Assembly: GCA_002499445.1 (NCBI GenBank)
Contig: DALS01000013.1
Coordinates: 1 to 64,000, forward strand
DNA from: Methanosarcina sp. UBA293
Lineage (GTDB): Archaea; Halobacteriota; Methanosarcinia; Methanosarcinales; Methanosarcinaceae
Direction of reading: 5' to 3'
Length of the DNA: 64,000 bases
Positions 54,426 to 63,275 of the stretch are shown piece after piece. The notes under the pieces were generated by a model that saw only the letters and a list, made by a program, of their open reading frames with translations, had not been told where the DNA came from and did not search any database. Numbering within the stretch: position 1 is the first letter of the stretch; every line of letters begins with the position of its first letter. The position numbers were made by a program, and so were the translations under genes.

Positions 54426-54492
54426 AAATTGAAAAAGCAAAAGTGAAGCTGGTCTCTTTCAGATTTAACAAATAATAAACTGAATTCAAGCT

Positions 54493-55299
54493 TCATTCCG
54501 CATACTCCACGCTCTTTTTTACAGGCCTGAAGAGTTTCATGAACTCATACACATCCTCAGGAAAATCTGTACTTACGGAAAGCCCTAGTGCTTTTGCCTC
54601 GTTTGCTGAGAGAGGTGTGCTGTGGATCATTTCTCCGCTGATCAGTTTTTCGACCACTTCATCAAGCCTGCTTTCTCCGGCAGGTCCTGGCTGGATTTTG
54701 CCTTCAAGGAGCTCTTTTGCGACATTCCTTGTGAGTTTAAGGGCTTTTCTTGAGATATCACTCATAACGAGGGTGGTATCATCGGCTTTTTCTTTTTTTG
54801 TTTCTGCGGCATAGATCCAGGAAGGGGCAGGATAAGTTCCGCGTAAGAAATCCCCTATCTGGGGATCGATAGGCCCAATTATCGCATCTTTATCCATCAC
54901 GATTTCATTTGCAGCAAGGGCAATGATTGTGCCCCCTGACATGGAATAATGTGGGATAATAACTTTGGTCTTTTTTGGGTGCTGCTTGAGGGCTCGGGCG
55001 ATCTGGATGCTGGAATGAAGCTGCCCACCAGGAGTGTGCAAAATTAGCTCAAGCGGATAATCCCTGTATTGCCTTATCCAGCGCAGGATCTGCTCGGCAT
55101 CTTCTTCATCGATGTACTGGTATGCAGGCAGTCCGAAGAGGGAGATTGCCTCCCGCCTGTGAATCATCGTAAGCACCTTGTAGCCGTGGCTTTTTTCCAT
55201 AGCTTTCAGCTTTGCCATGCGCAGCATCCGAATCCTTTTTAACTGCGATTGAGGGTAGACTACTGCGTATATGAAGAAAAGTATGAACAAAAGAGACAT
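54493..55299 (-). CDS. Membrane-anchored ClpP-class serine protease, SDH/DUF114 family
   Basis: 268 aa. One N-terminal membrane helix (SLLFILFFIYAVVYPQ) is followed by a ClpP-fold domain: ELILHTPGGQLHSSIQIARAL, the probable nucleophile Ser in HYSMSGGTIIALAANEIVMD, and DAIIGPIDPQIG. This is the serine-dehydrogenase-proteinase/DUF114 group of archaeal and bacterial membrane proteases of unknown substrates. It is convergent with Bax1 and divergent from the radical SAM gene. ATG at 55299 is the only start upstream of the helix. Confidence 0.9.
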   Translation of the reverse strand: MSLLFILFFIYAVVYPQSQLKRIRMLRMAKLKAMEKSHGYKVLTMIHRREAISLFGLPAYQYIDEEDAEQILRWIRQYRDYPLELILHTPGGQLHSSIQIARALKQHPKKTKVIIPHYSMSGGTIIALAANEIVMDKDAIIGPIDPQIGDFLRGTYPAPSWIYAAETKKEKADDTTLVMSDISRKALKLTRNVAKELLEGKIQPGPAGESRLDEVVEKLISGEMIHSTPLSANEAKALGLSVSTDFPEDVYEFMKLFRPVKKSVEYAE

Positions 55300-55608
55300 T
55301 AAATCCCAGAAGCTGATTGTCGAAGTGTCAAAGGTAACCAGAATATCCCCTCAAAAATACCCTTTTTGCTTGAACTATCCAGCCGGTGTGGTTCAAACAC
55401 TCGGGCTTAATCCCTATATTAAATTGTCTTGCAGGTTTTTAATTTTTTGCAATCTAACTGCAGAAATAGATTACTAACTGCAGAAATAGATTATCTTGTA
55501 GAGACCATAAATCAAAGAGGCAAACAATAATGGATCTGAAGAGGCAATAATGAAGGATCCAAAGAGGTAAACAATAAGCCTTTAACCTATGTAAAGTAAT
55601 ATTCCAGT
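55300..55608. other. Divergent spacer with short direct repeats
   Basis: TAACTGCAGAAATAGATTA occurs twice with period 20 (about 55455-55494), and GGATCTGAAGAGGCAATAA/GGATCCAAAGAGGTAAACAATAA form a second imperfect pair near 55533-55577. No gene. Confidence 0.7.
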
Positions 55609-56697
55609 ATGGCAGCCCCGAAATACCTGAAACGTTACTTCAAGGTGCAGAAAGACGAATTGCCTGCCCTCTTTAAGATAACCGAAAGAATTCCGGTCCA
55701 ATTTGATCCGGGCATGGAGCTTGAAGAACTCAGGAGAATTCATGGGAAAGAAATCGAGGAATACCGAGAACTCAAAAAAGATCTTGAACTCGAAGCCGCG
55801 GAAGCCCTTGTCTATAAAGACACAGCTGAAAGGTTAACGCTTCTTACTAAGAGCTTCCTTGAACTTCCGAAAGCCAGTCCTTCCCTCCTTGACCTCAAGG
55901 TTGAGCTTGTTGACAGAATGCTTTCGAATTGCCAGTGTTGCGGGTGGCGCTGCGAGGTCGACAGGAAAGTCGGTGAAAAAGGCTTCTGCAGGCTGGCTGA
56001 CACTTCTAATTACGCCTCCGAATTCCTGCATATGGGAGAAGAACCTGAGCTTGTGCCCTCTCATACGATCTTTTTTACAGGCTGTACTTTTGCCTGTGTT
56101 TACTGCCAGAACTGGGATATCTCAACTAATCCTGAAGCTGGAACCCAAATCGAACCCAGGAAACTTGCAAAGCTTATTGACGTTCGGAGGATGCATGGAG
56201 CCAGGAATGAAAATTTCGTGACTCCAACTCCACACGCACATACTGTCTTGAAGATAGTCCGGGAAATCTCTGTAAACACGCCTGTGGTCTGGAATTCAAA
56301 TATGTACCATTCCCCGGAAATTGCTGAAATCCTCGAAGGAGTTGTAGATGTCTACCTTGGAGATTTCAAATATGGAAATAATGTATGTGCTCGGAAGTAC
56401 TCAAAAATAAGAAATTACCTGGAAATCGTGCAGCCCAATTTTGAATTCGCATACAAAACCGCAGAAATTCTCCTTCGCCACCTGGTTCTACCCAGTCACC
56501 TGGAATGCTGCACAAGGCCTATTGCGGAATGGGTTGAAAAAAACATCCCACAAATCAGGTTCAACCTCATGTTCCAGTATAGACCATGCTATCGGGCTAT
56601 GGAGTATCCGGAAATTGGACGCCAACTGACCCCTGAAGAAGAGGCTAAGGCGATCTATATTGTAAGAAAGGCAGGGATTGAGGATTTGTTGATCTGA
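55609..56697 (+). CDS. Radical SAM protein, PflA-like, 362 aa
   Basis: The radical SAM cluster motif C-x3-C-x2-C is at C159/C163/C166 (TGCTFACVYCQNWD). Before it, residues 105-130 carry five more Cys (CQCCGWRC, GFCRL), likely a second iron-sulfur or zinc site. After it come TPHAHTVLKIV and the CTRPIAEWV segment. The arrangement matches archaeal PflA-like, AmmeMemoRadiSam-related proteins that modify an unknown partner. A helical N-terminal domain of ~100 aa precedes it. ATG at 55609 has no obvious ribosome site (TATGGCAGCC). Substrate unknown. Confidence 0.9.
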   Translation: MAAPKYLKRYFKVQKDELPALFKITERIPVQFDPGMELEELRRIHGKEIEEYRELKKDLELEAAEALVYKDTAERLTLLTKSFLELPKASPSLLDLKVELVDRMLSNCQCCGWRCEVDRKVGEKGFCRLADTSNYASEFLHMGEEPELVPSHTIFFTGCTFACVYCQNWDISTNPEAGTQIEPRKLAKLIDVRRMHGARNENFVTPTPHAHTVLKIVREISVNTPVVWNSNMYHSPEIAEILEGVVDVYLGDFKYGNNVCARKYSKIRNYLEIVQPNFEFAYKTAEILLRHLVLPSHLECCTRPIAEWVEKNIPQIRFNLMFQYRPCYRAMEYPEIGRQLTPEEEAKAIYIVRKAGIEDLLI

Positions 56698-56706
56698 TAA
56701 TAAGGA

Positions 56707-56855
56707 GCTATTAGGAATTATTGATGAAACTAGGAATTATTGATGAAACTATAAGGTGTTACAAAACACTATTAGATGAAATGAACCCAAATCCTCGAAA
56801 TCGATACGCCTGCGGGAAACTATAAGGTGTTACAAAACACTATTAGATGAAATGA
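56707..56855. repeat. Direct repeats after the radical SAM gene (40-bp pair)
   Basis: A 40-bp unit (GAAACTATAAGGTGTTACAA core) occurs at 56745-56784 and 56816-56855, and each contains the small hairpin GTGTT-ACAA-AACAC. A shorter pair, TTAGGAATTATTGATGAAAC, precedes it at about 56711-56749. The hairpins may act in termination between convergent genes. Confidence 0.85.
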
Positions 56856-56913
56856 GCTTGATATTTCTTTTATTTTTTACAAATCCGTTTTTTGAATTTC
56901 ACGGTTAAGCGAT

Positions 56914-57654
56914 TTAAGTCCGAGACATTATTGCATGGTATTTATATTCATAATACATTGATTGTACATAACGCATCTCAAAACCGTGCTTATTTGCAAT
57001 TTTTTGGATTTCATAAGGATTATGAGAATAACCATAAATGTTTCTTGGACCGTTTCTTAATGTTGCCAATATTGAATCCCGAAAATCGCAACCTATTCTG
57101 TATAAAGCTTTCAAGACTCCTGCGTTTGGTGCAAATATCCCTAATTTCCATAAAGGATATAACCGGGGATCAAGTATGTCAAAAAAGACTATTTTTCCAT
57201 CTATGTTAAGGTGTTCTGATGAATTAGCAATAAAGGTATCAACTTCTTGATACGTCAAATACTGAATTACTCCGGCTGCAGTTATCCGGTCAAAAGAAGT
57301 ATCCAAATTCTCCCAGAGCGTCTCATGGTTAGCAAGGATCAGATCTATGTTTTGACATTTATTTCTCTCAATTCTTTTTCCTGCTTCCTCAAGCATGGAT
57401 GAAGAAAAATCCGCTCCTACAAGCTGTTCATATTTCTGAGCATAGTAAGTCAGGAGTTCCGCGGCGCCGCATCCAAAATCAAGAAGCGTGCTACCCCCGT
57501 CAAGGTGGAATAACTTTTCCCTGGCTTCCATAGCAAGAAATTCTTCAGAAGAATATCTATGCCCACCGTGTGTCTTATCCTTAAAAAAGTCTTCCCAGAT
57601 ATTTTTTGGCTTTGTATATGTTTTTTCCGTCTTCTCATTACTTTCTACTTCCAT
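56914..57654 (-). CDS. Class I SAM-dependent methyltransferase, 246 aa
   Basis: Motif I TLLDFGCGAAELL near residue 57, acidic loop VGADFSSSMLEEA, motif IV-like DRITAAGVIQYL and post-motif KIVFFDILDPRLYP. The N-terminus is polar (MEVESNEKTEKTYTKPKNIW). The C-terminus (YGYSHNPYEIQKIANKHGF) is typical of small-molecule or lipid methyltransferases, but the substrate is unknown. ATG at 57654 follows GGCGGGGGGT, a strong ribosome site. Monocistronic and convergent with the radical SAM gene. Confidence 0.85.
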   Translation of the reverse strand: MEVESNEKTEKTYTKPKNIWEDFFKDKTHGGHRYSSEEFLAMEAREKLFHLDGGSTLLDFGCGAAELLTYYAQKYEQLVGADFSSSMLEEAGKRIERNKCQNIDLILANHETLWENLDTSFDRITAAGVIQYLTYQEVDTFIANSSEHLNIDGKIVFFDILDPRLYPLWKLGIFAPNAGVLKALYRIGCDFRDSILATLRNGPRNIYGYSHNPYEIQKIANKHGFEMRYVQSMYYEYKYHAIMSRT

Positions 57655-58521
57655 ACCCCCCGCCTTTTATTATTCTTTAATTATATCTCGAGAAATAGCT
57701 TCATTCGTCAATTACACTGGTCGTAATTAAATAACCAGATATTTCTAAATAATTTCAAGTAAGATAATAAAAACAGTGCATATTATGTTTTCTGAAAAGA
57801 ATTCCCAAGTTCCCTTTTCTTAAAACAAACACACTATTTTCCTAACCCGCCCTTAATATCTCTATTTAATTATGTGATATATACTTGTTCTCTAAAAAAA
57901 TACCATTGAAGAATGCTAAGCTTGGAGCCTGCACGCAATATGTAGCTAGGATAGAACATCGTCCTTAAAGATCAGCTTTTGTAGATTATATAATTCTTTG
58001 TGTTTGGGAGTTAACGCGAGTCAAGAGCAACAAGCTAAATAAAAACAAAATGGATGTAGGTGAGGAAAAAACTAGTGAAAAGAGTAGGAAGAGAAGGGAA
58101 AGGGTTGTAAAACCCTTCTCCTCCTATGTGGAGAAAGCCGATCTTACGGCTCTTTAATCTTAGCCGGTATCATTTGGAGGTGGTGACTACCAGCTTTAAA
58201 ATCCATTTTTAAAATGAGGGTTTGTTCACTTTTATACGATAATAAATAGGACCTTGGGTATTTATATCTATGTAATGTGTTAGTATATCACACACTCGCA
58301 CAGCATAGTTTTGTTCGATATTCTGAAAAATCACACAATAGAGTGAAGTTTTAATATTTAACTCAGGATGAGATTCTAGTATTAATAATCATATTTTTTA
58401 ATTGAGGGACAAAGAGTAATATAATTTAAAATCAAGAATAAAGGATTGTATAGTTTAAAAAAGAAAAAAAATGTTTTAAAGAAGACATATCTTTATCTCA
58501 TTATAAAAGGGAGTGTATAGG
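57655..58521. other. Long intergenic space with a hairpin cluster
   Basis: 867 bp without a supported protein gene. It includes the hairpin cluster at about 58092-58200 (separate entry) and an A+T-rich leader before the stress-protein gene (TTAAAATATAA-like boxes). Confidence 0.5.
58092..58200 (+). ncRNA. Candidate structured RNA (three consecutive hairpins)
   Basis: Hairpin 1 is AAGGGTT-gtaa-AACCCTT at 58100-58117, extendable outward. Hairpin 2 is AGCCG-atctta-CGGCT at 58136-58151. A third possible stem, GGTGG/CTACC, lies near 58180-58192. The cluster stands out in A+T-rich DNA. It could be a small RNA, a terminator set or a long leader for UspA. Direction and function are unproven. Confidence 0.35.
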
Positions 58522-58962
58522 GTGGAGGGAAATCTTTTCAAAAAAATTTTGGTTGCAACCGATGGATCGGAGGACGCAAGAAGAGCGGCATCTTATGGAG
58601 TAAACATCGCAAAGGCGACTGGCGCTGAAGTGCATGCCCTTTATATTATCTCTACTCAGCATGCAGTAACAACACGAACAGTTATGGGCTGGAGCGAAGC
58701 ATTTGAAGAGTATCTTGCGAATAAAGGAGGAGTTGCAATTGCTGATGTAGAAAAACTTGGAAAAGAAGCCGGAGTTAAGGTTGAGCCCGTATTCTTAAAG
58801 GGCATTCCAGCTGATAAAATCCTTGAGTATGCCGAAGAAAATAATATTGACCTGATAGTAATGGGTACACACGGTCTTACAGGCATCAAAAGATTCCTTA
58901 TTGGCAGCGTGGCAGAATCGGTTGTCAGGCACTCCAAAGCTCCAGTAATGGTTATTCGATGA
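58522..58962 (+). CDS. Universal stress protein (UspA family), about 146 aa
   Basis: KKILVATDGSEDARRAASYGV opens the Rossmann-like fold. The ATP-binding signature is GTHGLTGIKRFLIGSVAESVV near the end, then HSKAPVMVI. Binds ATP and is probably a dimer in the cytosol. The start is GTG at 58522 with GGGAG 8 nt upstream; GTG at 58513 is possible. A strong hairpin at 59077-59113 with a following T run lies downstream. Confidence 0.93.
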   Translation: MEGNLFKKILVATDGSEDARRAASYGVNIAKATGAEVHALYIISTQHAVTTRTVMGWSEAFEEYLANKGGVAIADVEKLGKEAGVKVEPVFLKGIPADKILEYAEENNIDLIVMGTHGLTGIKRFLIGSVAESVVRHSKAPVMVIR

Positions 58963-59076
58963 ATGCGGCTTTTACTCATGATGATTCTGTAGCCGGCACC
59001 TAAAAATTGCACTTAAATGTTACCTATAACAGCATTCTGAGATACATAAAATGGTTGAGTGCTAATGTATGTGAGC

Positions 59077-59113
59077 GTAGCCTGTCTAGCTTAGCTGTAT
59101 GCTAGCCGGCTAC
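59077..59113. terminator. Long stem-loop with adjacent T run
   Basis: GTAGCC-tgt-CTAGC...GCTAG-cc-GGCTAC gives two stacked perfect stems of 6 and 5 bp. On the plus strand CTTTTTT follows at 59119, so it could end the UspA transcript. It also overlaps the stop of the small minus-strand gene at 59110 and may serve both strands. Confidence 0.6.
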
Positions 59114-59241
59114 TTATGCTTTTTTCTAGTTACTCTACAAGATAAGTACAGAACAAAGACTACGAAAAGGATGAAGATTACAATATTTATTAAAAATATT
59201 CCATTTATTGTTATTGCATTAGAGGTTATAACAGAACTCAT
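59110..59241 (-). CDS. Small single-span membrane peptide, 43 aa
   Basis: ATG at 59241, TAG at 59110-59112. A Ser/Thr/Asn-rich N-terminus (MSSVITSNAITING) is followed by a hydrophobic helix (IFLINIVIFILFVVFVLYLS) and a basic tail (CRVTRKKHK). The tail predicts that the C-terminus stays inside. A terminator-like hairpin lies at its 3' end. There is no clear ribosome site, so confidence is modest. Function unknown. Confidence 0.4.
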   Translation of the reverse strand: MSSVITSNAITINGIFLINIVIFILFVVFVLYLSCRVTRKKHK

Positions 59242-59442
59242 AATATGATTAGAGTTTGCTGCACATATAGTATTATTGTCCCATCATTTTTATTCTTTAT
59301 TCTCACAGTTTGTATAACTCACTATAATTAATGCTAAAAAGGAATTATAGTGCCTGGCTGAGACTTTAAAAATATTATAAAATAGAGGTGAATTTGACTT
59401 ATTTTGAGCAGTAAAATTCAACTGTAGCTTTAAAATGCAGCT

Positions 59443-59721
59443 TTAATCCTGAAAAATTCCTGAACCTTTAAACACAGCTTTTGCTTCCTCAAGGCTCAGG
59501 TCCCCAGGGGGCACGATAATGTCGGATTCGAGGATCTCTTCTGCTTTAATTGGCTCCCCTTTTTCCTTTATTTCAGAGATCATTTTAGCAAGTTCATCTC
59601 GGAATTCTTCGGTTTTTCCTTCCTCAACCAGCTCCACGATCCGGTTATCAATCTGGTTAAGTGTGTTACAAAGAGCCTCAGGCGCCCTATACTGGCCTTC
59701 ACCCATAATCCTAATAATCAT
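59443..59721 (-). CDS. pspAA: PspA-associated protein PspAA
   Basis: 92 aa. MIIRIMGEGQYRAPEALCNTLNQID, then a Glu/Lys-rich helix and DLSLEEAKAVFKGSGIF, match the short PspA-associated (PspAA) family found beside PspA in archaea and actinobacteria. It starts 3 nt after the PspA stop, with GAGGT upstream of the ATG inside the last PspA codons. Predicted to work with PspA in envelope stress. Confidence 0.85.
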   Translation of the reverse strand: MIIRIMGEGQYRAPEALCNTLNQIDNRIVELVEEGKTEEFRDELAKMISEIKEKGEPIKAEEILESDIIVPPGDLSLEEAKAVFKGSGIFQD

Positions 59722-59724
59722 TTT

Positions 59725-60477
59725 TCAGACCTCCTTTCTTTCTTCTGTACCTTCTTCCCCAGTTTTCACCTTTTCAGACCCTTTTCCGGCCTCGGCCTTT
59801 AGCCTTTCAAGTTCGGACTCTACACTGGTTTTGGTGCTGATTTTTGCAAGTTCTCGATCTATTTCGTCCCTGCCACCTGTAAGGTCTTCAAGTGTGCCAG
59901 CTTCCATAAGCTCGTCAATTGCCTCAGCCCGCGCTTTCATTTCTTCGGTTTTATTTTCAGCTCTTTCAAGCGCAAGACCCACATCTGCCATCTCCTCACT
60001 TATCCCTGTAACGGATTCATTTATCTTAACCTGAGCCTCAGCAGCTGAGTATTGCGCTTTAATTGACTCTTTCCGGGTTCTGAAAATTTCCACTTTCGTT
60101 GAAAGGCGCTTTTCCGAGGCCATCAGTTTTTCTTGCTGCTTCTCAAGCTCTTCAATTTCCCTATCGATCCCATCTACTTGCTGAACAAGGGCGGCTTTTC
60201 TCTCAAGGGCCAGCCTTGCAAGGTCCTCCCTGTCAGCAGCAACTGCATCTCTTGCCTGCCCATCAAGCTTGTCTATATTCTGAGCCAATTTTGCGCGCTG
60301 GAGCTGGAGGCGCTTTTTCGAGCTTGCAACTTCTGCAACTCCCCTCTTCACATTCTGGAGCAGTTCCAGCTGCCTTTCGTAGGAATAATCCAGGGTTTCC
60401 CGTGGGTCTTCCATCCTGTTAAGCACTTTATTCATCTTTGATTTGAATACTGTCTCCATTCTTTTGAATAAACCCAT
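59725..60477 (-). CDS. pspA: PspA/IM30 (ESCRT-III-like) envelope-stress protein
   Basis: 250 aa, almost wholly coiled coil (GLFKRMETVFKSKMNKVLNRMEDPRETLDYSY.., ALERKAALVQQVDGIDREIEEL). An amphipathic N-terminal helix binds membrane. PspA/Vipp1 proteins form ESCRT-III-like rods that protect or remodel the cell membrane. The ATG at 60477 has AGGGGG 6 nt upstream and gives the family's normal MGLFKRM start; the frame is open to 60525. A Glu/Lys/Gly-rich tail follows the core. It forms an operon with pspAA and is divergent from the MsvR-like gene across about 380 bp. Confidence 0.9.
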   Translation of the reverse strand: MGLFKRMETVFKSKMNKVLNRMEDPRETLDYSYERQLELLQNVKRGVAEVASSKKRLQLQRAKLAQNIDKLDGQARDAVAADREDLARLALERKAALVQQVDGIDREIEELEKQQEKLMASEKRLSTKVEIFRTRKESIKAQYSAAEAQVKINESVTGISEEMADVGLALERAENKTEEMKARAEAIDELMEAGTLEDLTGGRDEIDRELAKISTKTSVESELERLKAEAGKGSEKVKTGEEGTEERKEV

Positions 60478-60801
60478 ATATTTCCCCCTTTGCTTTTTGT
60501 AAATATCCTCAGGCCGATAAATCAAAGGCCTCCATGATAGCTATTTTATTAGCTTATCTTATTTCTACCTATAAATTTCCCTTCCTGACCAAATTATCCT
60601 TTAATGAGCCGAGTATTTCACTTGGATCGGGTGTCAACTTTAACTGCATACCTCACCTGAGTTGACTTTCCCACCTAAATCAGATTTCTCTTTTTGTGAA
60701 TTAAAGCTTTGTTTTTACAGATTAAATACCTCTCTTTTTATGTCTATCTTCTTAAAGATGAGAATAATATAAGCTCGTAAATATATATAAAATGGAAATT
60801 A
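60478..60801. other. Divergent promoter space between pspA and the MsvR-like gene
   Basis: No gene seen. It holds the pspA promoter on the left and TATATATAA-type boxes near 60780. The inverted repeat of the regulator lies just to the right. Confidence 0.5.
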
Positions 60802-60817
60802 TTCGCTCATTTGCGAA
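60802..60817 (+). promoter_or_regulatory. Inverted repeat, possible MsvR-type operator
   Basis: TTCGC-TCATTT-GCGAA is a perfect 5-bp inverted repeat with a 6-nt spacer, directly upstream of the TATA-like TTTATATATT at 60821-60830 and 40 nt before the ATG. Boxes with TTCG and CGAA halves are reported for MsvR regulators, which bind their own promoters. Autoregulation is thus likely (inference). Confidence 0.6.
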
Positions 60818-60856
60818 CGGTTTATATATTCTAGATACAACTTATCTAAAGATATT

Positions 60857-61594
60857 ATGGCAAAACCTGAGAGTAAGGTAGAATTTTTTTATAATGAGAA
60901 TGGACTGATAGTGATTGACAGTCCTGTTAAACTCCAGATTCTTAATTTGCTCAAAGAAGAACCCAGATCGTTTGACGAAATCGTAACATTTACAGAAAAA
61001 GCCAAATCAACTATTTCCGTACATCTCAACAATCTCAGGACATCTGAGCTTGTGAAAGAATACTTTGACCCAAAAGACCGTCGACGAAAAATTTATTCTC
61101 TTACTTCCCGCTACATGGGTCGCTCTCAGGAACCTTTCGTCGAGCATTACAGGAGTTTATTGGAAAAGGCTCCAGCAAGCGGAAACAATAGATTCTGCTT
61201 TGCAGAAGTCCTATACCATGCGCTTTACTTTGGCTTTGAGGCATATGGACTCGATAATACCCCGATTGTAAAAACTATAGGAAACGATCTCGGAAAATCT
61301 ATTTTATCCATTTTTGAATCCGAAACTCTTGATGAACTCCTGAAGGAAATCGGGGATTTTCTGGAGTTTCATGGGAATTGTCGGGTTTCCGTGCTCGCAG
61401 ATTTCCCTGCGCTTAAGATTGAAGACGATTTCAAAGCCAGTTCAATTCCGGTCATAGGAAAACCCTTCTGCGTCTTAAGAGAAGGCATTATTGAAGGAAT
61501 TCTTAAAGGAAAGCTGGAAATGGATTACAAAGTTACCGAAACCGAGTGTTACGGTGCAGGGCACGAACATTGCCTTTTCAACATAATATTGTAA
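60857..61594 (+). CDS. MsvR-like transcription regulator: winged HTH plus V4R domain
   Basis: 245 aa. An ArsR-like winged helix (PVKLQILNLLKEEPRSFDEI, KAKSTISVHLNNLRTSELV, RRRKIYSLT wing) spans about 18-80. The C-terminal V4R (4-vinyl reductase-like) domain has Cys in GNCRVSV, PFCVLREG and the closing ECYGAGHEHCLFNI. This is the build of the methanogen-specific redox regulator MsvR, whose V4R cysteines sense oxidation. The binding-type inverted repeat at 60802 supports autoregulation. Its divergence from pspA suggests envelope or oxidative stress control (inference). Confidence 0.85.
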   Translation: MAKPESKVEFFYNENGLIVIDSPVKLQILNLLKEEPRSFDEIVTFTEKAKSTISVHLNNLRTSELVKEYFDPKDRRRKIYSLTSRYMGRSQEPFVEHYRSLLEKAPASGNNRFCFAEVLYHALYFGFEAYGLDNTPIVKTIGNDLGKSILSIFESETLDELLKEIGDFLEFHGNCRVSVLADFPALKIEDDFKASSIPVIGKPFCVLREGIIEGILKGKLEMDYKVTETECYGAGHEHCLFNIIL

Positions 61595-61748
61595 ATTTGC
61601 TTTATAAGTTCACTGTTTTACAGAAAAAGTATTATTAATAACTCCGGTATTAAGCCAGACTTCATTCTGAAAAACACTGGCTTATAAAATTTATCCAGGT
61701 TAGCTCTTTTTTCGGGCTTCAGTCTACCTCTCTTAAGGAGTGTACCTG

Positions 61749-62444
61749 TCAGCGACCATCTCCAATTACGACACCCAAATCAGATTTCAGATAGGGACCT
61801 ATTGCTGCAACTATACCAGGGCCGTCAGTTTTTTCTTGGCATACGATTGCATGTTCCAGCAGCCCTAATCGCTCAATTTCGTAAATATCCCTTCCATGAC
61901 CTGTCTTTTTTATTGCTCTTTTGATTTCTGAACGGGTTACCCCATTAACAGTTACCCTATCGGTAGCTGCTTTCTTCCAGCTCCACAAGGTATCAAGCTG
62001 TTTTTTGGTAAAACGGGCTTTTACGTTTTTATTTGTTTCAATAATCTCGACTTCAACAGGCAAATGAGGTATAAGGCCGAATCTCAAGGCAAGCTGTTTT
62101 GGCTTTCCGCTGCCCAGAGCCTTCAGTTCCTCGGCTTCAATCCTTACAGGTATACCAATATCAACCAGAAAAGCATCCTCCCCGAAAGCTTGGAGAAACC
62201 CCATGTAGACCTTTCCGGGTTCAGCCTTTTTTGCAGGCGTCCCATATCTAGAAACCAGCAAATTTGCAGACACTTCCTCATCCTCGCCTTCAAGGGTGTA
62301 TTCTGCCCAGTTTTCAGGAGTAATAGAGATCTCAACTTTTACTTCAAGATTTTTCAATTCATTTTCAACTAGGGTTTTCAAAAGCCCAGCCATCCTATCC
62401 CGGTTCTTTCCGTAAATATGCTGGAGGGTTACAACTTTGATCAT
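61749..62444 (-). CDS. DUF2110 family protein
   Basis: 231 aa from ATG 62444 (MIKVVTLQHIYGKNRDRMAG), which has GGTAGGAAGA upstream; the frame extends to 62507 but overlaps the previous gene there. Segments such as VYMGFLQAFGEDAFLVDIGI, KARFTKKQLDTLWSWKKAA and GHGRDIYEIERLGLLEHAIV fit the archaeal DUF2110 family, of unknown function. The gene is in tandem with the wHTH protein upstream (about 60 nt apart), a conserved archaeal pairing that points to a shared basal process. Confidence 0.82.
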   Translation of the reverse strand: MIKVVTLQHIYGKNRDRMAGLLKTLVENELKNLEVKVEISITPENWAEYTLEGEDEEVSANLLVSRYGTPAKKAEPGKVYMGFLQAFGEDAFLVDIGIPVRIEAEELKALGSGKPKQLALRFGLIPHLPVEVEIIETNKNVKARFTKKQLDTLWSWKKAATDRVTVNGVTRSEIKRAIKKTGHGRDIYEIERLGLLEHAIVCQEKTDGPGIVAAIGPYLKSDLGVVIGDGR

Positions 62445-62503
62445 ATTCTTCCTACCTATTCTCTCTTCTGTTCCGTTATTGCAAGGGACTGGATAATAAT
62501 TCC

Positions 62504-63124
62504 TCAACTCCTGAGGTAAGATTCCAGAAGCTCTTCACTTTTTTCCAGGGCTGAGATAACAATTTCATCAATTGGGCTTTCTGCCTTTTCGATCTGATCC
62601 TGGAGTCTTTTAATATCTCGATTGTAGGGACCAAGTTTTCGGGATATCGTGTCCTTGCTATCTCCCTGTTTTATTGCATCCCTATGGATACTTTCAATTC
62701 TATTTCTCAGATTCTTTACTTTTTCAAGAATTTCAGCACTCAAAGGGTCAAGCTCTTCTGCCTGTTCAGGTTCTATCTCCTCTTCCTCAGCTGCAGCTTC
62801 GTCACTCTCAGCATCCGTATCTCTGGATTCCGCTTTCTGATCCTTTAGAGGCTCTTTTACAATTATATCCCTGAACTCTTTGAGGGCAGCTTCAACTTCC
62901 TTCCCATATTCTGTAAGTTCGACAAACTTTATTCGTCCCTCAAATGTGAATCTTATAAGTCCGGACTGTTCCATTTTAGCGAGGATTCTTGTTGTATGAG
63001 CAAAGGTGGAGTCAATCTCTTTAGAAATAATAGATGCATAGGTTTTTTCCATCGAGCCTATAAATAGTAACGCAAGAGTGGGTTTTTCCTGCAAAAATAA
63101 TTTTTCTGCATTTTCGTCGGACAT
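62504..63124 (-). CDS. Winged-helix regulator with acidic linker and coiled coil, 206 aa
   Basis: Residues 10-80 form a MarR/TrmB-like winged helix (PTLALLFIGSMEKTYASIIS, FAHTTRILAKMEQSGLIRFT, RIKFVELTEYG). An acidic linker (SDEAAAEEEEIEPEQAEELD) joins it to a coiled-coil tail (ILEKVKNLRNRIESIHRD, RDIKRLQDQIEKAESPI). It may be a chromatin- or transcription-associated factor rather than a local repressor. ATG at 63124 has no strong ribosome site (GTGATATT). Operon with the DUF2110 gene. Confidence 0.82.
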   Translation of the reverse strand: MSDENAEKLFLQEKPTLALLFIGSMEKTYASIISKEIDSTFAHTTRILAKMEQSGLIRFTFEGRIKFVELTEYGKEVEAALKEFRDIIVKEPLKDQKAESRDTDAESDEAAAEEEEIEPEQAEELDPLSAEILEKVKNLRNRIESIHRDAIKQGDSKDTISRKLGPYNRDIKRLQDQIEKAESPIDEIVISALEKSEELLESYLRS

Positions 63125-63275
63125 AATATCACATTGGGTTTTTTCTACTGATTATTTCTGGACTTGAATCAAAACGATTCAAGTATTCTTCAATGGTTTA
63201 TATATGGATACTGGAAAGGTTTCCAATCTGAATTTTACTTCTGCAATTTTACTTCTACACTTTTACCTGGTTAGC

